DNA from: Fibrobacteria bacterium
Lineage (GTDB): Bacteria > Fibrobacterota > Fibrobacteria > UBA11236
DNA length: 64,000 nt
Assembly: GCA_025360005.1 (NCBI GenBank)
Contig: JANYDA010000023.1
Span: 1-64,000 of the forward strand
Reading direction: 5' to 3'
Notes under the pieces: model-generated
Seen by the model: only the letters and a program-made list of their open reading frames with translations
What the model was told of the DNA's origin: nothing
The model's database searches: none
In this document: one piece after another, positions 54,341-64,000 of the stretch
How positions within the stretch are numbered: position 1 is the stretch's first letter
How the letters are laid out: every line of letters starts with the position of its first letter
Program-made: the position numbers and the translations under genes

Positions 54341-54943
54341 TCAGGCGCCTTTCATGGCGAGGAAGTTGCGGATCATGGCCTTGCCGTGTTCGGTGAGGAT
54401 GGATTCGGGATGGAATTGTACGCCGAAGATGGGCCGCGTCCTGTGGCGCATGGCCATGATCAGTTTCCCATCGCCGCCCAGTTTCGCGGCGGCTTCGTCC
54501 TGGCAGGTGGCCGTGATCTCCAGTTCGGCCGGGAAGCCTTCCCGTTGCACGATCAGGGAATGGTAACGCGTGGCGCTGAAGGAGGCGGGCAGCCCCGCGA
54601 AGATGCCTTTGCCGTCGCAATCCACGATGGATAGCTTCCCGTGCATCGGGGCCGGGGCCCGTACCACCTTGCCGCCGAAGGCTTCGCCCATGGCCTGGTG
54701 GCCCAGGCACACGCCGAACAGGGGGATGGTAGCCGGAACGTTACGGATGAGTTCCACGGAAATGCCGGCCTCGGCGGGCGTGCATGGCCCGGGGGAAACC
54801 ACGATATGGCTGGGCTTGAGAGCCAGCGCCTGGGCCACGGTGAGACTGTCGTTGCGCGCCACTTTCAGATCGGGATCGATCTCCCCGATGTATTGCATCA
54901 GGTTGAAGGTGAAGGAGTCGTAGTTGTCGAGGATGAGGATCAT
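54341..54943 (-). CDS. trpG: Anthranilate synthase glutamine amidotransferase subunit
   Basis: 200 residues. Class I amidotransferase: DNYDSFTFNLMQYIGE, HIVVSPGPCTPAEAG, nucleophile Cys in LFGVCLGHQAMGEAFGG, and the His-Glu pair in FGVQFHPESILTEHGK. It supplies ammonia to TrpE. It can also serve PabB in some bacteria. Starts 1 nt after the trpE stop. Confidence 0.96.
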   Translation of the reverse strand: MILILDNYDSFTFNLMQYIGEIDPDLKVARNDSLTVAQALALKPSHIVVSPGPCTPAEAGISVELIRNVPATIPLFGVCLGHQAMGEAFGGKVVRAPAPMHGKLSIVDCDGKGIFAGLPASFSATRYHSLIVQREGFPAELEITATCQDEAAAKLGGDGKLIMAMRHRTRPIFGVQFHPESILTEHGKAMIRNFLAMKGA

Positions 54944-54944
54944 G

Positions 54945-56402
<1,458 letters not shown>

Positions 56403-56430
56403 GACTGTTTCCGAATCTAGCAAAAACAGG

Positions 56431-56453
56431 CAAAAAGGGCGGTAGGCGCCGCC
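56431..56453 (-). terminator. Attenuator-like hairpin before trpE
   Basis: On the minus strand GGCGG (56453-56449) pairs with CCGCC (56442-56438) around a 6-nt loop, followed by CTTTTTG. It sits about 30 nt before the trpE ATG. No Trp-codon-rich leader peptide is visible, so attenuation of the E. coli type is not shown. Confidence 0.4.
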
Positions 56454-56518
56454 AACCCGGGGCACTGCGGGCAATCGCTCCTCTCTTGGCCGCCGGGAAT
56501 TAGTTAGAATATAGGGCA

Positions 56519-58141
56519 ATGAGTCCGCTTCCAGGATCGATGCCGCGGGCTTTGGTCCTCCTGTTTCTGATTCCATTCCTGCGCGCACCCGCCCGCGCGG
56601 CTTCCGAACCCGTCAAGTTGTGGATCACTCTCATCGATAAAGGTCCCGGATCCCCTGCCCATCCGCAAAGCGAAAGCGCCGCCCGCAGCTACGAAGGCCT
56701 TCCCGTGTATGCGGAGTATGCGGCGGCCTTGCGCGCGCGGGGTTTCAAACCCGACATTTTCCTCAAATGGCAGAATCGGATCTCCGGCTACGCAGATGCG
56801 AGCCTCATCCCCTCCCTTCGGAGGCTCCCTTTCGTCGCCGGGGTCGCCTTGATGCCGCGCAAGGCCAAGGCCGCTCCCTTGCCCCGGATCCCGCGGCTGT
56901 GGCGGCCCAACGCGCTCGCCAAGCGCGCCGCTGAAGGCCTCGACTACGGCCAGGGCCGCCCGCTGATGGAATCCCTGCGTGTGGACAAGGTGCATGCCTA
57001 TATGATCGCCAGCGGGATGCAGCCCGGGAAGGGTATGCGCGTGGCCGTCATCGACGCGGACTTCCACCTGGGAAGCCCCATCTTCGCCGCCATGAAAAGC
57101 CGCATCAAAGATCAATGGGATTTCGTGGACGATAAGCCCAACGCGGTCACGGACAGCCTGCAAAGCAGCCACGGCGCGGAATGCATGTCCCTGATCGGGG
57201 GTAACGTGCCGGGTACTCTGGTGGGCGGCGCGCCGGAAGCGGAATTCCTGCTGTACCGGGCGGAAGAAAGCGCCCAGGAACGTTATGTCGAGGAGGACTA
57301 CGTGGCGGCCGCCATCGAACGCGCGGTGGATTCCGGCGCGCAGGTGATCAGCATCAGCCTGGGTTACCGGTACGAGTATTCCGACGGCAGCCCGGACCTG
57401 GCCTATTCGGAGTTCGACGGCCGCACCCGCCCCTCTTCGCTGGCGGCCTTGGGCGCGGCCCGCCGCAACGTGCTGGTCTCGGTGGCGATGGGCAATGACG
57501 GCGAAAGGCGGATTCCCACGCCCACCCTGAGCGCGCCGGCCGATGCCGACAGCATCCTGGCCGTGGGCATAGCCGATCGCTCCCACCGCAAATGCGGTTA
57601 TTCCAGCACCGGTCCCAGCGCGGACGGCCGGGTGAAGCCGGACGTAATGTCCATGGGAATCGCGGGCGAGTGCACCGTGGCCGTGGCGAACTCATCTTCC
57701 CCCATCGCTGCCACGGATTCGCTGGGGGGGACCAGTTTCGCGGCGCCGGTCATGGCCGGCATAGCCGTCATCCTCCGGCAATTGCGGCCCTCGCTCCCCG
57801 CGGAGGACGTCCGCCAAGCCCTCATCACTACGGCGGATCGCTACGCACACCCGGATTCCGGATCCGGAAACGGGGTAGTGGACGTGGCCGCCGCGGCCCG
57901 CAAGCTCAACGTGCCCATCAATCCCCCCCTCGCGGAAAAGGGTCTGGCCCGGATTTTCCACTCCGGGGGCGGATCCCCCATTTTCCTGGGTTGGGATCCC
58001 GCCAAGCCCAAACCGGCTCTGCAACTCATCGATTTGGGCGGACGTCTTATCCCCGTTACCGTGCTCTCCGCGGGTTCCCTGCTTAGCCTGCAGCCCGATC
58101 GCTCGCTGCGCAGCGGGATTTATATCGTCAGGATTCCGTAG
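56519..58141 (+). CDS. Exported subtilisin-family (S8) serine protease with sorting-like tail
   Basis: 540 residues. Signal peptide ends APARAASEP. Propeptide-like region to about 165. Catalytic residues: Asp in MRVAVIDADFH, His in SSHGAECMSL, Ser in GGTSFAAPVMAG; the oxyanion Asn is likely in SVAMGNDGE. The last 40 residues (LQLIDLGGRLIPV...LRSGIYIVRIP) resemble type IX secretion C-terminal signals. A TAGAAT -10-like box ends only 8 nt before the ATG, so the mRNA may be nearly leaderless. Likely secreted. Confidence 0.9.
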   Translation: MSPLPGSMPRALVLLFLIPFLRAPARAASEPVKLWITLIDKGPGSPAHPQSESAARSYEGLPVYAEYAAALRARGFKPDIFLKWQNRISGYADASLIPSLRRLPFVAGVALMPRKAKAAPLPRIPRLWRPNALAKRAAEGLDYGQGRPLMESLRVDKVHAYMIASGMQPGKGMRVAVIDADFHLGSPIFAAMKSRIKDQWDFVDDKPNAVTDSLQSSHGAECMSLIGGNVPGTLVGGAPEAEFLLYRAEESAQERYVEEDYVAAAIERAVDSGAQVISISLGYRYEYSDGSPDLAYSEFDGRTRPSSLAALGAARRNVLVSVAMGNDGERRIPTPTLSAPADADSILAVGIADRSHRKCGYSSTGPSADGRVKPDVMSMGIAGECTVAVANSSSPIAATDSLGGTSFAAPVMAGIAVILRQLRPSLPAEDVRQALITTADRYAHPDSGSGNGVVDVAAAARKLNVPINPPLAEKGLARIFHSGGGSPIFLGWDPAKPKPALQLIDLGGRLIPVTVLSAGSLLSLQPDRSLRSGIYIVRIP

Positions 58142-58189
58142 CCTGTTTCCATAACGTCTTCCAGCCCGGTGTTCCGCCCTCGCCCCTAA

Positions 58190-58283
58190 CAGGGTGTTGA
58201 AAAAGTCCGCGCGGGCGTCGGCCGGCTGCGCCGGGGCCTGCGCGCACGGCCTTTGGTCTCGCGGGGACTTTTTCAACACCCTG
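58190..58283. mobile_element. MITE-like element: 19-bp perfect terminal inverted repeats with CTAA target duplication
   Basis: Left end CAGGGTGTTGAAAAAGTCC (58190-58208) and its exact inverse complement (58265-58283) enclose 56 GC-rich bases with an internal GCCGGC hairpin. CTAA lies directly outside both ends (58186-58189, 58284-58287), consistent with a 4-bp target-site duplication as made by IS5-type transposases. Too small to encode a transposase. In RNA it would form a long hairpin and may also terminate transcription of the subtilase gene. Confidence 0.75.
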
Positions 58284-58395
58284 CTAAGGCAATTCCGCGG
58301 AAATGTCCCTAAGACCCCAATTCCTTTCCGGACCGGGAATGTCCGGGAGGAAAAGTGTCGGGATTCCGCCTTGGCTTAAGCTCCCTTCCACAAGG

Positions 58396-58401
58396 TATAA
58401 T
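58396..58401 (+). promoter_or_regulatory. Perfect -10 element of the minor-pseudopilin operon
   Basis: TATAAT 17 nt before the ATG at 58419, so the leader would be about 11 nt. A -35 is poor (TTGGCT with 19-nt spacing). An inverted repeat CCGGAC/GTCCGG lies upstream near 58336-58354 and could be an operator. Confidence 0.45.
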
Positions 58402-58418
58402 CAAGCGGGGTATGCCGA

Positions 58419-60158
58419 ATGGATACGGATTCGGAACACGGTAAAGTCACGGGACGGCAAAAGGGATACATCCTTTTGGTAGCTCCGATTCTACTGCTGG
58501 GCATTTCCTTTCTGGCCATCCAAGCCATGAATCGTTCCCGGGTTTCCATACGGATAGCGTCCTCGGATTTCAGGAACCTGCAGACGATGTTGTGCACCCA
58601 ACAATGCGCGGCGCTGTCCGTCAATTCCATTACGCGGGCCATGGACGGGAACGCGCGGATTTCATCCGGGGGCGAAGCCTGCGCCTGTCCGGAACAGGAC
58701 AACACCCAGGCCATAACCTGCGGCAATTCCTGGGGCTCTCCCGTCGAGACCCGGACTTCCAATTGTTACGGATTGCAGGTGGCAAAGACGAACATGGACA
58801 TCAAGGTCCAATGCCGGGAAGGCGTAAACCGGGCCATCCAGATCCAGGAAAACGTCTCCTTCCAGGAGATTCCCATTTTCCAATTCGCGGTATTCTTCGA
58901 TAAGGTGCTGGAACTGCACAACGGCCCCCCGATGGTGATCAGCGGCCGGGTCCACTCCAACGATACCATCCGGTTGTTTCCGGTAAACCAACTCTCCATC
59001 GAGGACTGGGTCACCTCCGCCGAGGTCATCGAGGGGAAACAAATGAATTCAGGGAGCAATACCCTGGTGGCCTTGCCGAAGATGGACGGTTCCGGCGCCG
59101 ATGCCTTCGTTCGCTACACCAACACGTCCTTCGTTCCTTTGGCGGATCTCTATGCGGATTGGCCGGATTGGAAAAAGAACCATCGGGTGGCTTACGCCCA
59201 GGAAGGGGGATCCTGCGGGTCGGTGCAGAAGCTTGCCATTCCCTTGAAAGGAGTAAGGAATCCCCATACCCTCATCGATTGGCGCGAGACCGGCGACAGC
59301 TACGATCTGAAGCGGCAGAAATACGCCTGGAGGGCGAGTCTGATTTACAAGGACGGCAAGTGGGTGGACAATCAACTTAATGCCGTGAGCATAATGGAGC
59401 CCAAGAGAAGGCCGACCAGGCGGGCGGTCATGACCGATGCCGCCGATGCGAATCGCGTGACGTTTTGGGACAACCGCGAGAATGCCATGGTCAAGGTCAT
59501 CTCCATCGACGTGTCTCTCCTGCAACAGCGCAGCAAGGATTCCATCGTCTATCTCTTCGACGAGCTCCCGGATCCGGGCCAGAGCGGCCGGGATGTGGGC
59601 GGTTTCCTCCTGACCAACGGCGATCGCCTGCTTCGCCCCCTGACGGTGGTGTCCAATTCCCGCATCTATATGTGGGGAGACTATAATACCGATTCCTCCT
59701 ATGCGCCATCCATGGGGGGGAAAAGCCCCTTTCCCTCCGCCATCATTTGCGATGTCTATACGCAACTCTCCAACCAATGGAATCCGACCGACTACACCTT
59801 CAAAAGCCGCTGGTCCAAACAGGTCAAGGGTTGGAAAGCCAATGAAGTCACTATCCTGAACGCGTGCGTCATGGCGGGGATTCCCGAAAACAAAGGTTCC
59901 TGGTCCGGGCAGGGAGGATATCACAACTTCATCCGTTTCATGGAGGACTGGCACGATATCCCCTTCCGGTATTCCGGGTCCACGGTGGCGATTTGGTCGT
60001 GCGCCATCTCCCAAGGAGGCCTGGACAGAACCTGGTTTTATCCCCCCATCCGCAAATGGGCGTTCGATCCCATGTACAATGATTTGAAAAACATGCCGCC
60101 GGGAACCCCGCGCGTGGTCAGCCCGGGATTGAACAGCTGGGAGATCGTGCGTGAATAG
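58419..60158 (+). CDS. Large PilX/GspK-like type IV pilus or secretion assembly protein
   Basis: 579 residues. N-terminal Lys-Gly-Tyr-Ile followed by a single hydrophobic helix (GYILLVAPILLLGISFLAIQAM), like PilX/GspK minor pilins but without a classic Glu5 motif. The large periplasmic part has many Cys (CTQQC, ACACPEQD, CGNSWG, NCYGLQ) in the first 130 residues and a segment GPPMVISGRVHSNDTIRLFP typical of 'PilX-like' proteins. It is first of four overlapping genes whose other products are pseudopilins, so it is probably the tip or core of a minor pilin complex. Confidence 0.7.
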   Translation: MDTDSEHGKVTGRQKGYILLVAPILLLGISFLAIQAMNRSRVSIRIASSDFRNLQTMLCTQQCAALSVNSITRAMDGNARISSGGEACACPEQDNTQAITCGNSWGSPVETRTSNCYGLQVAKTNMDIKVQCREGVNRAIQIQENVSFQEIPIFQFAVFFDKVLELHNGPPMVISGRVHSNDTIRLFPVNQLSIEDWVTSAEVIEGKQMNSGSNTLVALPKMDGSGADAFVRYTNTSFVPLADLYADWPDWKKNHRVAYAQEGGSCGSVQKLAIPLKGVRNPHTLIDWRETGDSYDLKRQKYAWRASLIYKDGKWVDNQLNAVSIMEPKRRPTRRAVMTDAADANRVTFWDNRENAMVKVISIDVSLLQQRSKDSIVYLFDELPDPGQSGRDVGGFLLTNGDRLLRPLTVVSNSRIYMWGDYNTDSSYAPSMGGKSPFPSAIICDVYTQLSNQWNPTDYTFKSRWSKQVKGWKANEVTILNACVMAGIPENKGSWSGQGGYHNFIRFMEDWHDIPFRYSGSTVAIWSCAISQGGLDRTWFYPPIRKWAFDPMYNDLKNMPPGTPRVVSPGLNSWEIVRE

Positions 60159-60639
60159 GTCCCCGACGGAACTCGGGGTCACCCTGATTGAAATGATGGC
60201 GGTCCTGGTCATATCGGTTTCGCTCATCGCCGCCGGCTCCAAACTCTACTCCGGATTCGGTTCCAGGGGAGCCGCGAACCTGGAGGCCGGGAATCTGGTG
60301 GACAACCTTTGGGATCTGCGCGCCAAGGCGACCGCCGGAATGAAGAATCCGTGCCTGGATTTTCCGGATTCCGTTTCCTTCCGGGTTTATTCGGATACCT
60401 CGGAAATTCCGGATGGGTTCGACGCCGGTGATCTGCTGATCCAAACTCATTCATTCTCCGCGGGCACCAAGGTCCTCTCCATATCGGGGGGGAACGGCCC
60501 CGGGCATTTCGTCTGTTTCGAGTCCAAGGGCGTACTGGGATCCGCCAACGCGGCTTTACTGGTCACGGTGGGCCGCGATTCGACGAACGGCAAACGGGTC
60601 CGGCTGCTCCCCGCCACCGGAATGGCCCGGGCCTTATGA
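60151..60639 (+). CDS. Pseudopilin, GspH/FimT-like
   Basis: 162 residues, overlapping the previous gene by 8 nt. Prepilin cleavage motif ELG|VTLIEMMAVLVISVSLIAAGSKLY with Glu5 (numbering from the mature Val). Mature part ends with LLVTVGRDSTNGKRVRLLPATGMA, like GspH/FimT C-termini. Part of a minor-pilin complex. ATGA overlap with the next gene. Confidence 0.82.
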   Translation: MNRSPTELGVTLIEMMAVLVISVSLIAAGSKLYSGFGSRGAANLEAGNLVDNLWDLRAKATAGMKNPCLDFPDSVSFRVYSDTSEIPDGFDAGDLLIQTHSFSAGTKVLSISGGNGPGHFVCFESKGVLGSANAALLVTVGRDSTNGKRVRLLPATGMARAL

Positions 60640-61058
60640 AGACCGCCGCTGCATCCCGGTCCCAGGCCGGCCTAACCCTTTTGGAAGTGATCATCGGCGT
60701 CATCATTCTCAGCATCGCGGCCTCGATATTGGTCGTCACATCGCGGACATCCATGCTGGGCCAGACTCGATCCAAGGTTTACGGAGACGCCGCCACGGCC
60801 ACCAAGGAAGCCCTCCAGACAATTCAATTGCTGCCCCTGGATTCGGTTTCCCGCCTGGACAACAACCTCATGGAACATTCCCAAGGACCCTCGGTGGAAG
60901 TGAGGGCCAGCAGCCGGAGCCTCACGTCCGCGGATGTCACGGATCTGGCGGCTTTCGATACCAGTTCGTTGCGATACATTACCTTGGCCACTTCCTTCCA
61001 CAGCCAATCCGGGATCACGGTAAGCAAGGTTTTCCACACCATCGTCTATCGGCCATGA
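60636..61058 (+). CDS. Pseudopilin, GspI/PilV-like
   Basis: 140 residues. Prepilin motif SQAG|LTLLEVIIGVIILSIAASILVV with Glu at mature position 5. Short periplasmic domain without clear motifs. Starts at ATGA 60636-60639 and ends with ATGA overlap at 61055-61058, so all four genes are translationally coupled. Confidence 0.82.
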   Translation: MKTAAASRSQAGLTLLEVIIGVIILSIAASILVVTSRTSMLGQTRSKVYGDAATATKEALQTIQLLPLDSVSRLDNNLMEHSQGPSVEVRASSRSLTSADVTDLAAFDTSSLRYITLATSFHSQSGITVSKVFHTIVYRP

Positions 61059-61900
61059 TCGACCGGGAAGGCGGGCAAAAAGGATTCTCCCTGATCGAAG
61101 CCATCATAGCCATCGTCGTGGCTTTGTTCGCCATGGTGGGCATGCTTTACCTGTACAAGGTCCAGCATAAGAACATGGAGATCCAGGGAGCCATTTCGGA
61201 AATGCGCATGAACGGCCAGTATTGCCTGAATGAGGCCCAGTATTATCTGGAGCATGCGGGATTGGGATTGCCCCGCGACTATAAAAACCTGTCGATATCC
61301 GGAGGGGAGCTGACTGTCTCGAAGAATGGGACCAAGCTCTCGGCTCCGGCGGCCATGGATCCATCGAGCGGAAGCTCGCAGATCGTATACCGGATCGCGA
61401 GCGCCGACACCGGTCTATTCACCAAGAAAGCCTATGCGGTCGCCGCGCTGGCGGGAGGGGCCAAAGAGGCTCCCATTCTGTCCGTCGCGCCCCGGCCCGG
61501 AGTGCCGAGCCAAGCGCTGGTGACCCTGCTGGCCGACAAGGCCGGGTTTCCCGCGGCTACGGATTTATACCCGCTGGAAAAGATCCGCCTCCATATCGGA
61601 ACCGGTATCGGCGGCGATACGGCGGCCGGCGACTTTAAGGTATCGGATGAGAATCCGGGCATACGGCCGGGTATCGTTCCGGAAATCCTGACCCTGGCCG
61701 AAGGCATAGAGGCCATCACCTACCGGTACTTCATGCTGGACGGGGACAGTCTCACGGTCCTGCCGGGAACCCTGGATTCGGTCCAGCGGATTGAAGTCCA
61801 GGTGATCGCCAAGACCCGGCTTACGGATCGCGCCGCGTCCGGGGACGGCTACCATCGGCAAACCCTGAAAGCCAAAATCGGGTATCACCACACCTTATAA
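61055..61900 (+). CDS. Pseudopilin, PilW/GspJ-like
   Basis: 281 residues. Prepilin motif GQKG|FSLIEAIIAIVVALFAMVGMLYLY with Glu5. Mature part includes MRMNGQYCLNEAQYYLEHAGLGL (PilW-like) and a final IEVQVIAKTRLTDRAA ... LKAKIGYHHTL. Last gene of the operon; major pilin, motor and secretin genes are not in the window, so whether this serves type IV pili or type II secretion is open. Confidence 0.82.
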   Translation: MIDREGGQKGFSLIEAIIAIVVALFAMVGMLYLYKVQHKNMEIQGAISEMRMNGQYCLNEAQYYLEHAGLGLPRDYKNLSISGGELTVSKNGTKLSAPAAMDPSSGSSQIVYRIASADTGLFTKKAYAVAALAGGAKEAPILSVAPRPGVPSQALVTLLADKAGFPAATDLYPLEKIRLHIGTGIGGDTAAGDFKVSDENPGIRPGIVPEILTLAEGIEAITYRYFMLDGDSLTVLPGTLDSVQRIEVQVIAKTRLTDRAASGDGYHRQTLKAKIGYHHTL

Positions 61901-61943
61901 GGACCGCGGCGCATCTGCCTGCCCAGGCTGGCCGTGCAGGGCG

Positions 61944-64000
61944 TTATTCCAGATCGGCCAGCGCCGTTTTCAGTTTCTCCACCTTGTCCCGCTGCGATTG
62001 CAGCTTGGTCCGCTCGCCTTCCACCACTTCCGCGGGCGCGCTTTTGACGAAGCCCTCATTGGCCAGCTTTTTCTCCTGCGCCGCCGCGAAGCCCTCAGCC
62101 TTGCCCAACTCCTTGCTCAGGCGCGCCTTCTCCTGGGCCGGATCGAGAATGCCTTCCAACGGAATGAAGATGCGTCCGCCCGGGAAGAGGCCCGCCGCGG
62201 AAAAGGCGGGCTTGGCCGCGTTGGCCTCCAGCGTGAGCGCGCCGACCTTCTCCAGGCTGGAGATCACGTCCGCATGGGGCAGCAACCGCTGGTACAGGCC
62301 GGCATCGTCGCAGCTGACGCGCACGTCCGTGGCCTGCGAGGGCGGCAGGGTATAATCGCCGCGGATGGCGCGGATGGTATCCACTATCTTCAGCAACAGC
62401 TCCATGGTCGCTTTGGCTTCCGCATCGCCTGCCGAAGCCGCGCCCGCTTTCGGCCACTTGGACGTGATCAACAATTCCTTCCGCCCCAGGGCCTGGCGGA
62501 TTTCCTCCGTGATAAAAGGCATGAAGGGATGCAACAGGATGATGAGATTTTCCAACACCGTAGCGAACACGGACACGGCCAGCTTCTTGGCGGCGGCGGC
62601 CTCCGGTAGCGCGGAAGTTACGGCCCGTGAAGCATCGGCCAAATCGGCCGTGATCACCTTCTTGCGGATTTCCAGGTAGCTGGAGCAGAAATCGTCCCAA
62701 GTGAAACGGTACAAGGCCTGCGCGGCCTCGGAGAAACGCAGTCCCGAAGACCCGTCCGCGCCGCGCGGCTCCAGGCTTTCCGTCACCGTACGGATGGTTT
62801 CATCCAGACGCGCCAGGATCCACCTGTCGGCCAGATGCAAATCACCCGCGCGCAAATCGTCCCGATCGCCGGGCTTCTGGAAGGAACCGGTCTTCGCAGC
62901 GGAGCCGGCCTCCGAAACGGGGGCTTCCAGGTGCGGCAGCACAAAGCGCACCGCGTTCCAAAGCTTATTGGCGAAGTTGCGCCCCGTTTCGAACTTGACC
63001 GGGGACAGCTTGATGTCCTGGCCTTCCGTGGTCAGGATCATCAGCGCGAAGCGCACCGCATCCGCCCCGTACTTGCCGATCATCTCGATGGGGTCGATGC
63101 CGTTGCCTTTCGACTTCGACATGCGCTGGCCCTTTTCGTCCAGGATGGTGCCGTGGATGTACACGGTATGGAACGGCGTCTTGCCCAGGAACTTGAGCCC
63201 GGAGAAAATCATGCGGGCCACCCAGAAATAGATGATGCCGCGATCGGTCACCAGAACGTCGGTGGGGTAGTGGGCGGCCAATTCCGGCGTCTTGTCCGGC
63301 CAGCCCAAGGTGGAGAACGGCCATAAAGCGCTGGAGAACCAGGTGTCGAGCACGTCCTCTTCCTGCACCAGCACGGCCTTATCGCCATATTTTATGGCCG
63401 CTTCCGCCTGCGCATCTTCCTGCGTGCGCGCTACGATGAATGGCGTATCCTGCCGCCGCGCGCCGCCCGTTTCGCTCACCACGTACCAGGCGGGAATCTG
63501 ATGCCCCCACCACAACTGGCGGGAAATGCACCAATCCTTGAACGGCTCCAGCCAGTCGCGGTAGGTCTTGGCGTAGCGCGCGGGAACGAAACGGGTTTTG
63601 CCCTGCTCTACCGCGTCCAACGCCGGCACCGCCAGCGGCTTCATGTTCACGAACCATTGTTCCAGCAGATACGGTTCCACTACGTCTCCGGATCGATAGC
63701 AAAGCGGCAATTGAATGATGCGATCCTCGACCGCAGCCAGAAGGCCGGCCGCCTCCAGATCCGCGACGATGGCCTTGCGCGCATCGAAACGGTTCATGCC
63801 CTGGTACTTGCCGGCCTGATGGTTCAGGGTGGCGTCCAGGTTCATGGCGATAATGGGCTTGAGATTGTGCCGCTTGCCCACTTCATAATCGTTGAAATCA
63901 TGCGCCGGCGTGATTTTCACCGCGCCCGTGCCCTTGGTCGGATCCGCGTGCTCATCGGCAATGATGGGAATGGTCCTGTCTGTTCCCGGGATCCGCACCT
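61944..64000 (-). CDS. valS: Valyl-tRNA synthetase, 5' end beyond the window
   Basis: About 685 residues of the C-terminal part are present; the HIGH motif lies outside. Seen: editing-domain end (GTGAVKITPAHDFNDYEVGKRHNL), CYRSGDVVEPYLLEQWFVNM, DWCISRQLWWGHQIPAWY, EDVLDTWFSSALWPFSTLGWP, KMSKS motif in GQRMSKSKGNGIDP, and the Val-specific C-terminal coiled coil (PAQEKARLSKELGKAEGFAAAQEKKLANEGFVKSAP). Charges tRNA-Val. Converges on the pilin operon, 43 nt from it. Confidence 0.97.
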   Translation of the reverse strand, partial: VRIPGTDRTIPIIADEHADPTKGTGAVKITPAHDFNDYEVGKRHNLKPIIAMNLDATLNHQAGKYQGMNRFDARKAIVADLEAAGLLAAVEDRIIQLPLCYRSGDVVEPYLLEQWFVNMKPLAVPALDAVEQGKTRFVPARYAKTYRDWLEPFKDWCISRQLWWGHQIPAWYVVSETGGARRQDTPFIVARTQEDAQAEAAIKYGDKAVLVQEEDVLDTWFSSALWPFSTLGWPDKTPELAAHYPTDVLVTDRGIIYFWVARMIFSGLKFLGKTPFHTVYIHGTILDEKGQRMSKSKGNGIDPIEMIGKYGADAVRFALMILTTEGQDIKLSPVKFETGRNFANKLWNAVRFVLPHLEAPVSEAGSAAKTGSFQKPGDRDDLRAGDLHLADRWILARLDETIRTVTESLEPRGADGSSGLRFSEAAQALYRFTWDDFCSSYLEIRKKVITADLADASRAVTSALPEAAAAKKLAVSVFATVLENLIILLHPFMPFITEEIRQALGRKELLITSKWPKAGAASAGDAEAKATMELLLKIVDTIRAIRGDYTLPPSQATDVRVSCDDAGLYQRLLPHADVISSLEKVGALTLEANAAKPAFSAAGLFPGGRIFIPLEGILDPAQEKARLSKELGKAEGFAAAQEKKLANEGFVKSAPAEVVEGERTKLQSQRDKVEKLKTALADLE

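Overview
The window is about 64 kb of GC-rich (roughly 60 %), densely packed bacterial chromosome from a diderm (outer-membrane) organism. I count about fifty protein genes, cut at both ends (hrpA on the left, valS on the right). No rRNA, tRNA, CRISPR array, complete IS element or prophage was seen. Three exported proteins with C-terminal tails or fold patterns like type IX secretion sorting domains, a complete Tol-Pal envelope operon, a Bacteroidota-like dihydroorotase (QVH instead of HVH) and mannan/sugar-active exported enzymes suggest the FCB group, possibly Fibrobacterota. That assignment is inference; no marker here settles it.

Layout. 3-7060: DEAH-box RNA helicase HrpA, an exported DUF1080/chitobiase-tail protein, a large membrane protein joining phytol-kinase-like and DUF92 halves, and an HxlR regulator. 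7101-14251 (minus strand): recJ, holB, envC, ftsX and a 622-residue protein whose C-terminal half looks like a DnaB-type RecA fold with a ruined P-loop. 14337-21411: tsaD, a small exported protein with a near-perfect sigma-70 promoter, a zinc-ribbon methyltransferase, pyrC coupled to a small membrane protein, a leaderless-type HtrA protease and an SGNH-like protein. 21527-26443: an ArsR-methyltransferase regulator with a palindromic operator, then cobalamin-dependent metH. 26612-28344: two small exported Ala/Lys-rich proteins coupled by ATGA, the second carrying two CKGxNxCKGxGGC repeats, and facing them a DUF692/MNIO oxygenase; this looks like a bufferin-type metal-binding RiPP locus. 28453-32204: a small outer-membrane protein with a structured leader, manA, and a STAS/DUF5610-like pair. 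32205-38813: dnaA followed by tolQ-tolR-tolA/tonB-tolB-pal-cpoB. 39104-43737: exported phytase-like esterase, GH26 mannanase, a lipoprotein and a small outer-membrane-like protein. 43744-52485 (minus): fused glycyl-tRNA synthetase, a trans-sulfuration enzyme and a 1210-residue metallopeptidase/propeller/barrel protein. 52003-56402 (minus): trpE-trpG-trpD-trpC-LMW phosphatase. 56519-61900: an exported subtilase, a MITE-like inverted repeat, and a four-gene minor-pseudopilin operon. 61944-64000: valS.

How genes work together. The methionine cycle is represented by the ArsR-methyltransferase/metH pair and a trans-sulfuration enzyme. Envelope constriction and peptidoglycan splitting are represented by ftsX/envC and the Tol-Pal operon. 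Exported carbohydrate enzymes fit a polysaccharide-degrading lifestyle. The most interesting items are the bufferin-like locus, the degenerate DnaB-like protein next to ftsX/envC, and a family of 7-nt-period repeat arrays scattered in intergenic DNA and, once, inside the envC signal-peptide region.
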